Assembly (NCBI GenBank): GCA_963693365.1
Contig: CAVNZM010000003.1
Span: forward strand, 5,952,001 to 6,016,000
DNA from: Amoebidium appalachense
Lineage: Eukaryota; Ichthyosporea
Reading direction: 5' to 3'
Length of the DNA: 64,000 nt
Shown piece by piece: positions 33,581-45,184 of the stretch. Under the pieces are notes generated by a model, which was given only the letters and a program-made list of their open reading frames with translations, did not search any database and was not told the origin of the DNA. The first letter of the stretch is position 1. Each line of letters opens with the position of its first letter. Both the position numbers and the translations under genes were made by a program.

Positions 33581-36196
33581 TCGGGAGCCTGGTGGTGTCG
33601 TTAGACAAGCAAACCACCAGGCTGAGAGGCGATAAACAACCTTCAGCGAGAATTCTTGTGTGTGCCGAGCTGCTGGACAGAACAGAGCAAGGACGGTGGA
33701 ATAGAGTTGTGCATGTCTATGAGCACTTCTTCATTTGCCAAAACGTAAATTCATGCAGCATTCTTCTGTGATTTCATTTTCGTGGCGAAGATTGTTGCAG
33801 AGTGTGCGTGCGAATAATTCGCTAAGCCTTCGTCTCTGTGCTTGGCTTTTCTGTAGAAGTAGTATTTTCCTTTTTGGGAATTTTTCCTTTTTAGGATACT
33901 CCCGCAGATTCGTTTTCAATTGCGAGTAATTTGGTTGTGTGGATGAATGATCATACCAAACATTCGATAATGAATATAACTCGAGCCTTAGGTCATTTCG
34001 TAGCTCAGGTAGTGGTGGATAGCTTCAAGGCTTAGCCGCTGCTCCTTATCCCGGTTCTACCTTAAGACTGTAAGGCGAGTCACCATGGCCGGAAAAGCCA
34101 CTTCTTTCATGAACAAAGAGCACTTCTTTCCTTTCAGCTTTAACCCTGCATCATCGGAGCTGGGAAAAACAGAATAAAAATGCCCAAGTGTTCTTCGTTG
34201 GGCGACATAAAGAAATATATCACCCGTCAGAACCAGTAAAAGCCCGGTTCATAATTCATAAGAAGAGGGTAGGCAAAGCAAGCCTCCTTCAGAAAACACA
34301 TGCTTCCATTCGTGAGCAGTTTTCGTATCCCATTTGCCAGCCATTTTCGTTGAGCAGGGGGATTCCAGGCATAATACATTCTTCTGGAGGCTTGGCCTAA
34401 AAAGAAAAGTCGTCGGAGTCGCCCTTTCTTTTGTAAGCAACTTCGTGAGCGCGCTTCGTGTTTTCATATCCTCCAGTGCAGGTCTGGATGGTGCCCCATC
34501 CTCTGCTTCATTTGTAGGTGGCCCTACTGTAGGTTCTGTTCGTTGTGTGGAATACCAAAACCATTCGTATTCGTGGAACTGCTTTGTGCTGTGCTTTCTT
34601 TCGTGTTGGTGTTCATGAAGTTACCCCGTTCACACACCTACTACTTTCATACATCAGACGTAAGTAGCTGCCTGGGGGGTGTGTGGTTCGTGTTCGTGGC
34701 ATTCTTCTGTTCCTTCGTGAGAAGAATATTCGTTTTAGCAGAGGTGCCCAATAAGGCAGCTTGTGGGGTTGTCTCCCGCATGTGCCCATTGGTGGGGTAT
34801 GCACGTGCTAAATTGTTACAGTGTCATCATATTGCAAGGGAATAACATGGTCACCTCCGTACCAGGGCGTAGTAGGTACACATGATGGTCCGATGTGTTA
34901 GTCAACAACACCTTGCATTCGTATTCGTATTCGTCTTCCACGTCACTTTCTTCAGTAGTGAAGGAGGGTATTCGTAATTCGAAACTGAAAGGCTTCCAGC
35001 CAAAATACTGACTCAGGACACTGTATGCTGGGGTTGTGAGGGAACGGTGCCCATACCACATTCTTTTGTTCTGGTGGGGGTGTGCCGGCAGCTAGTGCAA
35101 GGCTTGACAGTGTAATTGGTATGTTACACAGTATTGCCACAGACGGGCATTCACCTTAAAATTCGTACCCAACACCTTCTTTGTTTTTCACATGCATGAA
35201 CAAAAGTTCTGCATCGACTTTATTACATGCCTTTTGTGCACCAAGAGTGCAAATTCGTTAGGGCGTGGCACCAGGAAGGGCCGCCATACATGAGGCATAT
35301 GTTCGTAATGTGTTTAGGCATGCCAGCATACATTCATGCGCATGTTGTGCATCCTGTGCGCTAAACTATGGGGCATGCTGTATTCGAAAACAGCAAGAAA
35401 TTCGAAGCATGCATGCAAAACTACTTTCACAGCACCTTATGTCCTCAATGCTATAGGAACAGCGACTATCTTCTTCTTTAAATGCATTCGTGCTGAAAGT
35501 GGCCGTGCATCTGGCTTGCGAGTGTGGAGGTGCATGCGGTGGCATGGACACGATGACAGTGTGCAATAGCGCAATGCACGCAAGGGCAACGGTTTTATTT
35601 TCTTCCTAACATAGAGGGGGCTGTGTGCATTGCAACCCAAGCAGTGTTGTGCATTCGTTCTTGCATTTTCGTATTTCCAGTTCATTTTGCTTTCGTTTTT
35701 CGTTTTTTGTCGTTTGATAAATTCGTTACTTCGTTTTGTTTTCGTGTTGCATTCATTTCGTATTTCCTCTATGCATTCGTTTGTCGTTCATTCTTTATTT
35801 CATTGTGTATTCGTGATGGTTCGTTTTTCGTTGGTTCATTGCTTCGTTAGCAATTCTTTATTCGTTTGTTCGTGTATTCGTTGTTTCGTTGTGTATTCGT
35901 TTTTCTTCACATTTTTGATGTGTCGTAGCAAAAGAAGTTTTACATGCTTTCAATTCTTTCCGTGTAGGTGGGCTGGCCACTTCAAACTTGTAGGTGTATA
36001 TATTCTAAGCCGGACAAGGAAAGATGTGCCTATCATCGGGGTAAAAAGGATTGTGATCGGCCATGGGAGATTCTTGAGCTGATTGAAAGATGTGAGATTC
36101 TTGAACTGATTGAAAGATGTGAGATTCGAAGGATGCGAGATTCTTGAACTGCGCGGTCGCCAATGTAAACAGTTGGCAATGTATAACAGTGTCCTG
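33581..36196. other. Interior of the minus-strand LTR element
   Basis: AT-rich, with an ATTCG/CGAAT-rich stretch at about 35640-35920 and short tandem repeats at 36075-36150 (GATTGAAAGATGTGAGATTC). No RT, integrase or gag signature is seen. Short frames on the minus strand include the one at 34816-35061. Confidence 0.5.
34816..35061 (-). CDS. Short ORF with a dUTPase-like C-terminal motif
   Basis: An 81-codon ATG-to-stop frame on the coding strand of the LTR element. After an acidic patch (EESDVEDEYEYE) it reads LLTNTSDHHVYLLRPGTEV. The spacing N-x-S-D...PG...V resembles the strand pair near the end of trimeric dUTPases, an enzyme some retroelements and retroviruses carry. The conserved catalytic motifs upstream are not seen, and the similarity is judged by eye only. 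It could equally be a chance pattern or the remnant of a structural protein. Confidence 0.3.
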   Translation of the reverse strand: MWYGHRSLTTPAYSVLSQYFGWKPFSFELRIPSFTTEESDVEDEYEYECKVLLTNTSDHHVYLLRPGTEVTMLFPCNMMTL

Positions 36197-36209
36197 CCGC
36201 GGTCGCCAA
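36197..36209 (-). promoter_or_regulatory. Primer-binding site candidate of the minus-strand LTR element
   Basis: On the minus strand TTGGCGACCGCGG directly follows the LTR end. TGGCGAC words at this position are frequent in Ty3/Gypsy-type elements. A second copy of LTR-end plus this word lies at about 36151-36176. Confidence 0.5.
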
Positions 36210-36688
36210 TGTAAACAGTTGGACTAGTTAGGATAAGGCAGAGTACAACTGAATCAAAATAAAGACAGAGAACGGGTAGAAAGGCACACGCGGCCAGGTT
36301 GCTTTTACTATGGGCCGACTCAGTCTGTCTCAGACTTCACTGATGTGATCCCCGTACTGGGACGGCTTTCTTATATAGCCCCCAGGTTTCGGATCAAGGC
36401 CCAGGATTGGTTCATCCGCGGCCAGCGCGGGTGGCAACATGCCATTCGTGATTCTGGTGCGTCCGAGCCAGTCAGACCTTTGTCCTATTTATGCAAACCT
36501 CTTATTGGTTCACTTCGTTTATGTGGTATGCAGCTGAAGAACCATATATGGTTCAATTCTTAGGTCAGAGTGAGTCCTATTGGTGCGGACATAATATTTA
36601 TGTGATATTCATGACAAAGCACGAATCGTGTGCTAGTAGATCACATTCTTTAGTAAACATGTACAGTTCATGTGTACAGTTGTTTACA
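36210..36688 (-). repeat. 5' LTR of the minus-strand LTR element
   Basis: 479 bp, inverted TGTAAACA/TGTTTACA ends, followed on the plus side by the second GCAGC. Confidence 0.85.
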
Positions 36689-36744
36689 GCAGCCCTTTTG
36701 CACGCTCCCTACACACATCTAGAACTAGCGATCGTTTTTCAATC

Positions 36745-37163
36745 ATGGATCCAAACAAAACTGGTGTAAACAAAATAACCATGTGGAAAGGTGAAGGGAA
36801 GACTGGTCCTGATAGCAAAACCACCTATTTTCCGTGGGAAATCATTTTTCTCGGCATGATGACCGGCACTAAAGGTGTCCGACTCGTGGATGTTGTACTT
36901 GCTGACAACTACGTCCCCCCTACCACCGTCGCGGTTGACGGTGAACCCCCCTTCTACGGCTACGGCACTACCGCGGAACTCAAGGAGGCCCGCAATTGCC
37001 TCCTGCTCCATATGATTCAGAACATCGACCCTTCCGTGCTCACCACCGTTGCCCAGTACCGCATTGGCATGGACCCTGAACGGGCCATGTGGAAATTCCG
37101 TCAACACTACCTCCAAGGCAAACCCGATCAGATCCGCATCCTTCACCGTCAGTGGGATGCCTG
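36745..37163 (+). pseudogene. Copia gag, N-terminal part (broken by a putative solo LTR)
   Basis: The ATG at 36745 follows a leader (TTTTGCACGCTCCCTACACAC...) shared with the deleted Copia element. The frame encodes a Copia-type gag N-terminus with alternating hydrophobic and charged helices and ends ...LHRQWDAC before the insertion. It would run to a stop at 37174 inside the inserted DNA. In the original element it continued at 37876. Confidence 0.7.
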
Positions 37164-37875
37164 TGTCGTATCCTAATGTATGTGTACTAGAGACGCGGCA
37201 CTCTACTAAGTGTACACACACGAAAAGGAACGAACATGTACGGAAAAACGGTAAAGTTTATTCAGACCAGGCTCCGACGGGCAAACTTAGATCCGTACGG
37301 AATGAGTCTAAGTTACGACTGAGGCCATCAAGGCCGTGCCCTCAAAGATCATCATCACCTGGCCCCCTACGATGCCACATTCCATTAACATTCCGATCTA
37401 CTTTTATCGTGCGCCTGCACGAGCTAAGTCGATGTACTCAACTAATATATTTATCCAAGTCTCACCCCTCACCCTCCCCCTAGTGGCACCGCAGAGTCTA
37501 AATCTACATTTCATTCTATCCTCCCCCCCCCCTCCCTCCCCCCCTTTCCTCTACATCTACATATATAAATACGTTTGGCAACATACACTATCTAACCTTG
37601 CCAATACTTACAAAAGGGCTTCTGCCCGAACAATCACATTCCTAAGTCCTCCTACGATCTATCCTACACACTAATTAGAATTCTATTGGACGGCTGTCCC
37701 GGCTGACGTGGTCCAATGCCCTGCGCCGGCAGAGGCAAGATGCACGCAGCTGTACAGCTATCTTGAGGCCCCGGACTTGATCTTGATGATCTGTGGACCC
37801 GGGCCACCCCCCCCCCCCCCCCCGATCTCGATCGTAGACTTAGGCTGATCTGCTGAGACGGATTAGTATATGTCA
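37164..37875. mobile_element. Putative solo LTR inside Copia gag
   Basis: 712 bp starting TGTCGTATCC and ending TATATGTCA, flanked by the 5-bp duplication GCCTG (37159-37163, 37876-37880). The gag frame resumes in register if the insert and one GCCTG are ignored. It has TG...CA ends and no coding capacity, as expected of a solo LTR. It is not related to the other LTRs in this window. Internal C-runs lie at 37525-37545 and 37808-37822. Confidence 0.7.
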
Positions 37876-38690
37876 GCCTGTGCCCTTCAGCCCGGTGAAT
37901 CCTTCACCACCTACCTGAGTTGTCTGCAGACCATCGTGAACCAGCTCCAGTCCCTCCAAGATGAGTCCATTCACTTCACTCGTCTAGCTGAGAAGTTCTT
38001 CAATGAACTCACCACCAGAGACGACCTCACCCCTGAGTTCAACCGTCTTATCGAAGACTATCACTTCGGTAATAAGCTATTCCCAGACTTCGAGTCCCTG
38101 CACAACCACGTCAAAGGCATCGAGCTACGTCAAGACCTCAAGATGCAACTCCGTAACAACCGTGCCCACCGTGCCTCCAAGTCCAGCATGGCATTAAATG
38201 CCAGTGCTCCCCCCCGTGATCTTCCCCGCCGTGACTTACGCAACCGACTTGACCGTACCCCTGGCACGGACCTCCGAACTCGTCTCTCCCGTCAGCACAC
38301 CCGATCCCGTTCCCCCCACCGGCCTGCCTTCTGGTCCATGTCTCGTTCCCCCAGTCGTTCCCGTTTCTCGGGTTCCCGTCGTTCTGATTCCCCGGCTTGT
38401 TCTAACATCCCGTCCGTGAATGCATGCTCCTACTGCCACGAGCCTGATCACAAGATCATCGATCACCGAGCCGAGCCGAAATGCCGTATGTCCAGATACA
38501 ACCGTTCCCGTCAAGGCAGTGACAAATCTGTCTCCTTTGCTTTCTCTGCATACAATGCTAGCTCCGTCCCCGTGTCCTCCGACCCTGCCTGGGATTCCGG
38601 GTGCAACATGACTGTCTGCCCCACCCGTGAGTTCTTCCATGATCTCACTCCCCTTCCGACACCGACTCCCGTTGCTGCCTTTGAATGGGA
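37876..38690 (+). pseudogene. Copia gag C-terminal part with zinc-knuckle remnant and protease start
   Basis: Encodes the rest of gag, an Arg/Ser-rich stretch, then CSYCHEPDH without the following knuckle cysteine present in the copy at 61.1 kb, and WDSGCNMTVC, the DSG of the Copia aspartic protease. The frame is lost close to 38690, next to a run of five C, and integrase continues in another frame. Confidence 0.75.
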
Positions 38691-39994
38691 CCCCCGTCTT
38701 GGCCACCCACACCGGCCATATCGTCATCAACACCACCACCGACCATGGCACTGCCACCCTTACCATTGAGGCCTACTACACACCGTCTGGCCAAGCCTTC
38801 CTCATCTCCACATCCCAAGCAGCTGCCGAATACATCAAGGGTGATTTGAATGATGCCTCCACTCCGTCATTCCTCTTCGACCGACTCACAGGCCGTCACC
38901 TCGTCAACCTCCGTCTACACAACGGTCTTTATTACTTCAAGGACTACACCATTCAACCACCCACTCGTCCTATGGCTCTGGCTGCCACTACCAGTGTTAA
39001 CCCATCCATCTGGCACCATCGTCTGGGGCACCGTGCTATGACCAGCATCAAGGACATGGTGAAACACGACCTTGTTATTGGCCTCCCCTCGTCTGTCCTC
39101 GACTGTGATGTTCCTGATTGTCATGGCTGCATTATGGGTAAAACCACCAAGGCTCCGTTCAAGGGTGACCGTCCTCACTCCAACATTCCCGGTCATGAAT
39201 GGCATTGGGATTTTTTTGAGCCTACCACAACATCGTACGGAGGTTCCAAGGTTGCTCTCGTCACTGTCTGCCGTGCCTCCGGACTCGTCAAGATATACCC
39301 GATGACCGACCGTACAACCACCCTGGACATTATCACAGCTCACACCAACCTCGTTGCTACCCACTGGCATGCCTGTCCCTCCAAAGTTGGTGTCTACCAC
39401 TTCGACTCCGGCTCTGAGTTCACCTCCCAGGCTACCCGTGCTTTTTGCCTCTCCCAGGGCATCAAGGCCAGTTATGCTCCGGTGGACTGCCCTCAACTGA
39501 ACGGCTATGTTGAACGTCGTATGCGGTTCCTCCAAGAGATTGTTCGTTGCCTCCTCCATCAAGTTCAAGATCAGTCTCTGTCCCCCAAACTGTGGGCTGA
39601 GGCCCTCCAACATGCTGCCTACATCATCAACGTCACCCCGTCCACGGCTGCCAATGGTCGTACTCCATTCGAGGTCTTCTATGGTGTCAAGCCCGACATC
39701 TCCGAGCTCAAAGTGTTCGGTTGCCCTGCCTACACTCATGTGCCAGCCTCTAAACGGAACAAGCTGGCCCCCACCGTCAAACTCGGCATGTATATCGGCT
39801 ATGATCTTCAATCACATTGCCACCGAATCTTCAACCCCACCACCCATCGTGTCGGCCTCTTCCGTGATGTGATTTTCGACGAATCAGCTTATCTCCCGTC
39901 CGACATCCCATCAACACTTCCGACCCCCATCAGCAATCTCCCCCCCCCTCGTAACCCCACCGAAGACCTCGTCGATGGGTTGGCACTGGTTTAG
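38690..39994 (+). pseudogene. Copia protease end and integrase, truncated before RT
   Basis: The GAG-pre-integrase HHCC zinc finger is present (WHHRLGH...DCHGC), as is the core DDE triad: HWDFFEP, FDSGSEFTS and NGYVERRMRFLQE. A TPFEVFYG/FGCPAYTHVP region and RDVIFDE end the domain. The reading ends at 39994 and passes into satellite DNA; RT, RNase H and the 3' LTR are missing. This is the broken Copia whose 5' LTR lies at 28191-28256 plus 32206-33077. Confidence 0.85.
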
Positions 39995-39999
39995 GACTG

Positions 40000-41560
40000 T
40001 CTAATGGATGGGTTTACGCTATATGAAGGAAAAACCTCCAAACCCGTCGACGATGTCGTAGACCGTCGGCGGAGTGGTTTACGACCCCTTTAGGGATGAC
40101 CGACAGTATTGGGACAGCCCAATGTATAACCCTAACCACACCTATGGATGGGTTTACAGCAACCACAACTTTTGTGCTACTCCTAACCCCATACATTGGA
40201 TGTACACTGCATGTCGTGCACACCTCCGGATTACGACATCATAAGATGGTCTTGCTGCACCCCCTCGGAAGACTGTCTTAAGACGTCGGAAACAACTGTC
40301 GAATGGATGGGTTTACAATATCCATATGATTGTCCTCGACAACCATTAGATGTCGTAAACCCCCCCAGAGTACGACATCGTAACATGGTCTTGCGAGACC
40401 CAACGTAAGACTGTCAATAGACGTCTGAAAACCCGCCTAATGGATTGGTTTACAGTATCCATTTGAAGGTCCACGATACACTGTGTATGTCGTAAACACC
40501 TGCAAATTACGACATCGTAAGATGATATTATGGTGGTACTCCTAACCCCATTTATTGGATGTACACTGTATGTCGTGCACACCTCCGGATTACGACATCA
40601 TAAGATGGTCTTGCTGCACCCCCACGGAAGACTGTCTTACGACGTCGGACACAACTGTCGAATGGATGGGTTTACAATCATTGATATCCATATGATTGTC
40701 CTCGACAACCTAATTTAGTTGTCATAAACCCCCCCAGAGTACGACATCGTAACATGCTCTTGCGACACCCAACGTAAGACTGTCAATAGACGTCTGAAAC
40801 CCCGCCGGATGGATTGGTTTACAGTATCCATTTGAAGGTCCACGATACACTGTGTATGTCGTAAACACCTGCTCATTACGACATCGTAAGATGATATTAT
40901 GGTGGTACTCCTAACCCCATACATTGGATGTACGTGGCACTGTATGTCATGCACACCTCCGGATTACGACATCATAAGATGGTCTTGCTGCACCCCCTCG
41001 GAAGACTGTCTTAAGACATCGGAAACAACTGTCGAATGGATGGGTTTACAATATCCATATGAATGTCCTCGACAACCATTAGTTGTCGTAAACCCCCCCC
41101 CAGTACGACATCGTAACATGCTCTTGCGACACCCAACGTAAGACTGTCAATGGACGTCTGAAAACCCGCCTAATGGATTGGTTTACATCTCGTGCACACC
41201 TCCGGATTACGACATCATAAGATGGTCTTGCTGCACCCCTTCGGAAGACTGTCTTAAGACGTCGGAAACAACTGTCGAATGGATGGGTTTACAATATCCA
41301 TATGAATGTCCTCGAAAACCATTAGTTCCCAGAGTGCGACATCGTAACATGCTCGGGCGACACCCAACGTAAGACTGTCAATGGACGTCTGAAAACCTGC
41401 CTAATGGATTGGTTTACAGTATCCATTTGAAGGTCCACGACACACCATGTATGTCGTAAACACCTGCAAATTACGACATCGTTAGATGATATTATGATGC
41501 CCCATCGTAAGACTGTCATTAGACGTCTGAAAACCCCGCCTGATGGATGGGTTTACCATA
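40000..41560. repeat. Satellite array, about 367-bp unit, with TTACGA..TCGTAA palindromes
   Basis: The words CTCCGGATTACGACATCATA (near 40225, 40582, 40960, 41200) and AACGTAAGACTGTCAAT (near 40405, 40772, 41139, 41366) recur. Spacings are near 357-378, with the last units shortened. Each unit contains several near-palindromes of the TTACGA-CA-TCGTAA type. Frames in it carry no recognisable protein. Confidence 0.8.
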
Positions 41561-41859
41561 TCGATAGGAAGGTCATGGCAGGCCATGTTGAAATCACATA
41601 AATTAGCACTGGTAGTAAAAAACCAAGGCTTCTGAGTGTACATTTTAATTGAGCATCTGGAGGGGCTGCTGTATAGCTATATGATACCACTATCATTAGG
41701 CAGATATGTGTAATATAGGTGTTAATAATTTTCTTGTAAAATTGTAAATAATAACTGGTGGCACGGCCTTCTGGATACATATAACCGTTATGGATATTTT
41801 ATGGGGGTTTCGTGGGAATGCTGGCATACTTAAAAGAGAATACATAAGAGAACGAATCG

Positions 41860-42440
41860 GATGCTGAGGGGGTACAACAACTAGCAGAGTTTGTGGGTGC
41901 CTGGAACGGCAGGGGATTATAGTAGGGATAATTAGACCCCCCACACAGAGAAACTGCCTAATGCACAGTTTGGTTGTGCTCCCAACAATCCCCTGCACGT
42001 TATTAAGTGTTGAATCCCCCCCTTTTCCCTATGTATTATAGCGCATTTTGCCTAATATGGATGTACAATGGTTAATAACTTTCCCCACAGAAATGGGGAG
42101 ACAGTCCGACCGGTTTTGTTAGACCCCCCACAAAGAGACACTCCCTCATGCAAAGTTTGGTTGTGCCCCCATCAATCCCCTGCACGTTATTAACCGTTGA
42201 ATTCCCCCCCTTTCCCTATGTATTACAGCGCATTTTGCCTAATATGGACGTACAACGGTCAATAACTTTTCCCACAGAAATGGGGGGACAGTCCGACGGT
42301 CGGACCGGTTTTGTTACATCAACCACACAGAGAAACTGCCTAATGCAAAGTTTGGTTGGGCCCCCATCAATCCCATGTATCCATCTTGTAGTATCCACCT
42401 TTCGGTGGTTCACATGTCTACGGTGTAATAAAGATGTCCA
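41860..42440. repeat. Tandem repeat of about 185 bp, three partial units
   Basis: CCCTATGTATTAYAGCGCAT...AAATGGGGRGACAGTCCGAC...AGAGAYACTSCCTMATGCA recurs at about 41940-42110, 42120-42300 and 42310-42380. The units differ by small indels. No gene. Confidence 0.7.
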
Positions 42441-42649
42441 AACATAGTCCATAAGACGCCTTATGTATATCCATGGGCCATCCCCAAGACTGTAACAATA
42501 CCATCCATATTACTGTCGTAAAACGATATATCGTACGGTACAAACGGTCGTAAGACGATACATATTATCGTCGACATGTGGACTACGACATACAAACATG
42601 CTCGCAGGATATCGTAGATTTCACCATAATTTGGAGTACTAGTACTCAC

Positions 42650-43035
42650 CTGCAAAATGAATGCATGCAGAGTTCTTGTTGGCCATATGATACGGCATCT
42701 TGCAGTAGTATTTGTGAGCATGCTCCCAGCTCTCAGCTGATTCCACCGGGCCAAAGAGGCGATAGTCGTCAGAATAATGCACACCAGCATGGAATTTCGA
42801 TGTTTTGAGTTCGTTCTTGGTGGAGTCCTTGAAGCACTCGTACGCAGCTTTGCCGAACCTGCGTTTTTTGTTGATGATATTACTTTACAATATAATGCAC
42901 TAGAGCGGCACGGAGTCCATTACCAAATGGCGAAAGTTCTGCCATCGTTACCTGTAGGATCTATACACCTAGACACATGCAGGGGGGGGGGGGGGGGGTC
43001 GTAGTGGGAAGGAGGGAAGACAGGGGGGGTTGGGT

Positions 43036-43067
<32 letters not shown>

Positions 43068-43209
43068 CGGCAGACACGTACGTTCTGTAACGCTCCTTCA
43101 TCTCGTTGAGTGAGTCCTTTTTTATAATGTATTTCGGTTTATATATTTACACATAATCGCCACATTCATTTACCGGTGCGCCATGATAAACACATGGCCG
43201 GCTTATCAT
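42650..43209 (-). CDS. 5' exons of an unrecognised gene; 3' part not found
   Basis: Exons 43174-43209, 43082-43116 and 42650-42858 join in frame through GT-AG introns of 57 and 223 bp. They give [12 protein letters not shown], then [11 protein letters not shown], then a long exon [20 protein letters not shown]...[41 protein letters not shown], ending at a strong gtgagt donor. The codon pattern and clean splice signals argue for a real gene. The sequence is rich in His, Tyr, Lys and Cys with no signal peptide or membrane segment. I do not recognise the family. Downstream on this strand there are only satellites and the broken Copia, so the remaining exons are far away, lost or outside the window. 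Exon 1 is the least certain part. Confidence 0.55.
42980..43070. repeat. G-run cluster in the intron of the unrecognised gene
   Basis: G-runs at 42980-42998 and 43037-43067 on the plus strand, that is C-runs on the coding strand. Confidence 0.85.
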
Positions 43210-43214
43210 TGATA

Positions 43215-43371
43215 CACACACACACACACATACAAACACACACATAACACACACAGCATTCGATACCGTCCAATCTTGTTCTTCCCAAGGCATCCACATG
43301 CTCGCACACAATGCAGAAACATGCACTCACACACACGCACGCACAGGCACACCGGGACACACACACACACC

Positions 43372-43420
<49 letters not shown>

Positions 43421-43629
43421 ACACCACACACACACAAACACACAACACACACACACACACACATACAGAGAGACACACACACATATGCACACACACGGTG
43501 CATTTCCTCCCCTCCCATTCCCTCTCCACAGAGCACACACACACACACACGTGCACACATGCACACACACGGTGCATCCCCCCCCCCCCCCCTTCCCTCT
43601 CAACCGAGCACATACACACACACATACAT

Positions 43630-43665
<36 letters not shown>

Positions 43666-43829
43666 CACACATGCACACATGCACGGACACGAATCCCCCC
43701 TTCCCCTTCCCTCTCCACCGAGCACATGCACACATGCACAGACATGCACACACACACACACACCACACACGACGCACACCGACATGCACACACACACAAA
43801 CACACAAAACACACACACACATACACACA

Positions 43830-43863
<34 letters not shown>

Positions 43864-44401
43864 CACACACACGGTGCATTTCCCCCCTCCCCTTCCCTCT
43901 CCACAGAGCACACACACACACACGTGCACACATGCACACACACGGTGCATCCCCCCTCTCCCCCCCTTCCCTTTCAACAGTTACTGAGCACATACACACA
44001 CACAGACATGCACAGTGCACACACAACATACACAGACATCCACACATCAGACACAGACACGCATACACACACACACACACACGCACACACACACACACAT
44101 GCACATATGCACACACAGACACACACACATGCACATGCACACTCACATATGCACACATACACACACACGCAAACACACACACACACACACATACAGATAT
44201 GCACACACACACACTGTCTCTCTCTCTTTTCTCCCTCCCTCCCACCCACCCCTCCCCCCTCCCTCCCTCCCTCCCAACTATCCCTCCCTTCCTCCCTCCG
44301 TCCCTCCCTCCCTCCGTCCCTCCCCCCTCCCTCCCTCCCTCCCAACCATCCCTCCCTCCCTCCCCCCGTCCCTCCCTCCCTCCGTCCCTCCCTCCCTCCT
44401 T

Positions 44402-44440
<39 letters not shown>

Positions 44441-44545
44441 CACACACACACATGCACATGCACATGCACATGCACATGCACACTCACATATGCACTCACA
44501 CACACACGCAAACACACACACACACACACATACAGACATGCACAC
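43215..44545. repeat. CA-rich minisatellite with GGTGCAT / CGGACACGAATCCCCCC markers
   Basis: CA repeats are interrupted at regular places by CGGTGCATTTCC..CCCTTCCCTCTCCAC and CGGACACGAATCCCCCC words, with a higher-order period of about 370 bp and two periods visible. The same arrangement recurs at 54860-55770. The long His/Thr frames here are products of the repeat. Confidence 0.85.
44216..44405. repeat. Pyrimidine minisatellite (CCCTCCCTCCCTCCGT)n
   Basis: Almost pure C/T on the plus strand; the G-rich complement could form quadruplex or triplex structures. Confidence 0.9.
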
Positions 44546-45180
<635 letters not shown>

Positions 45181-45184
45181 TAAG

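Larger units (their letters stand above)
33089..36688 (-). mobile_element. Minus-strand LTR retrotransposon without RT, GCAGC target duplication
   Basis: LTRs of 480 bp (33089-33568) and 479 bp (36210-36688) begin TGTAAACA and end TGTTTACA. The target duplication GCAGC is at 33084-33088 and 36689-36693. Orientation is set by a polypurine tract (minus strand AAGGGGGGGAG directly before the LTR at 33568) and a TTGGCGACCGCGG primer-site candidate directly after the LTR ending at 36210. The 2.6-kb interior has no RT or integrase, so the element is non-autonomous or eroded. It is inserted in the primer-site region of the broken Copia. Confidence 0.85.

Noticed and set aside
34084-34400. Plus-strand frames starting MAGKATSFMNKEHFF and MFFVGRHKEIYHPSE in the minus-strand LTR element
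   Set aside because: Opposite to the element's coding direction as set by its polypurine tract and primer site; short, in different frames and without motifs.
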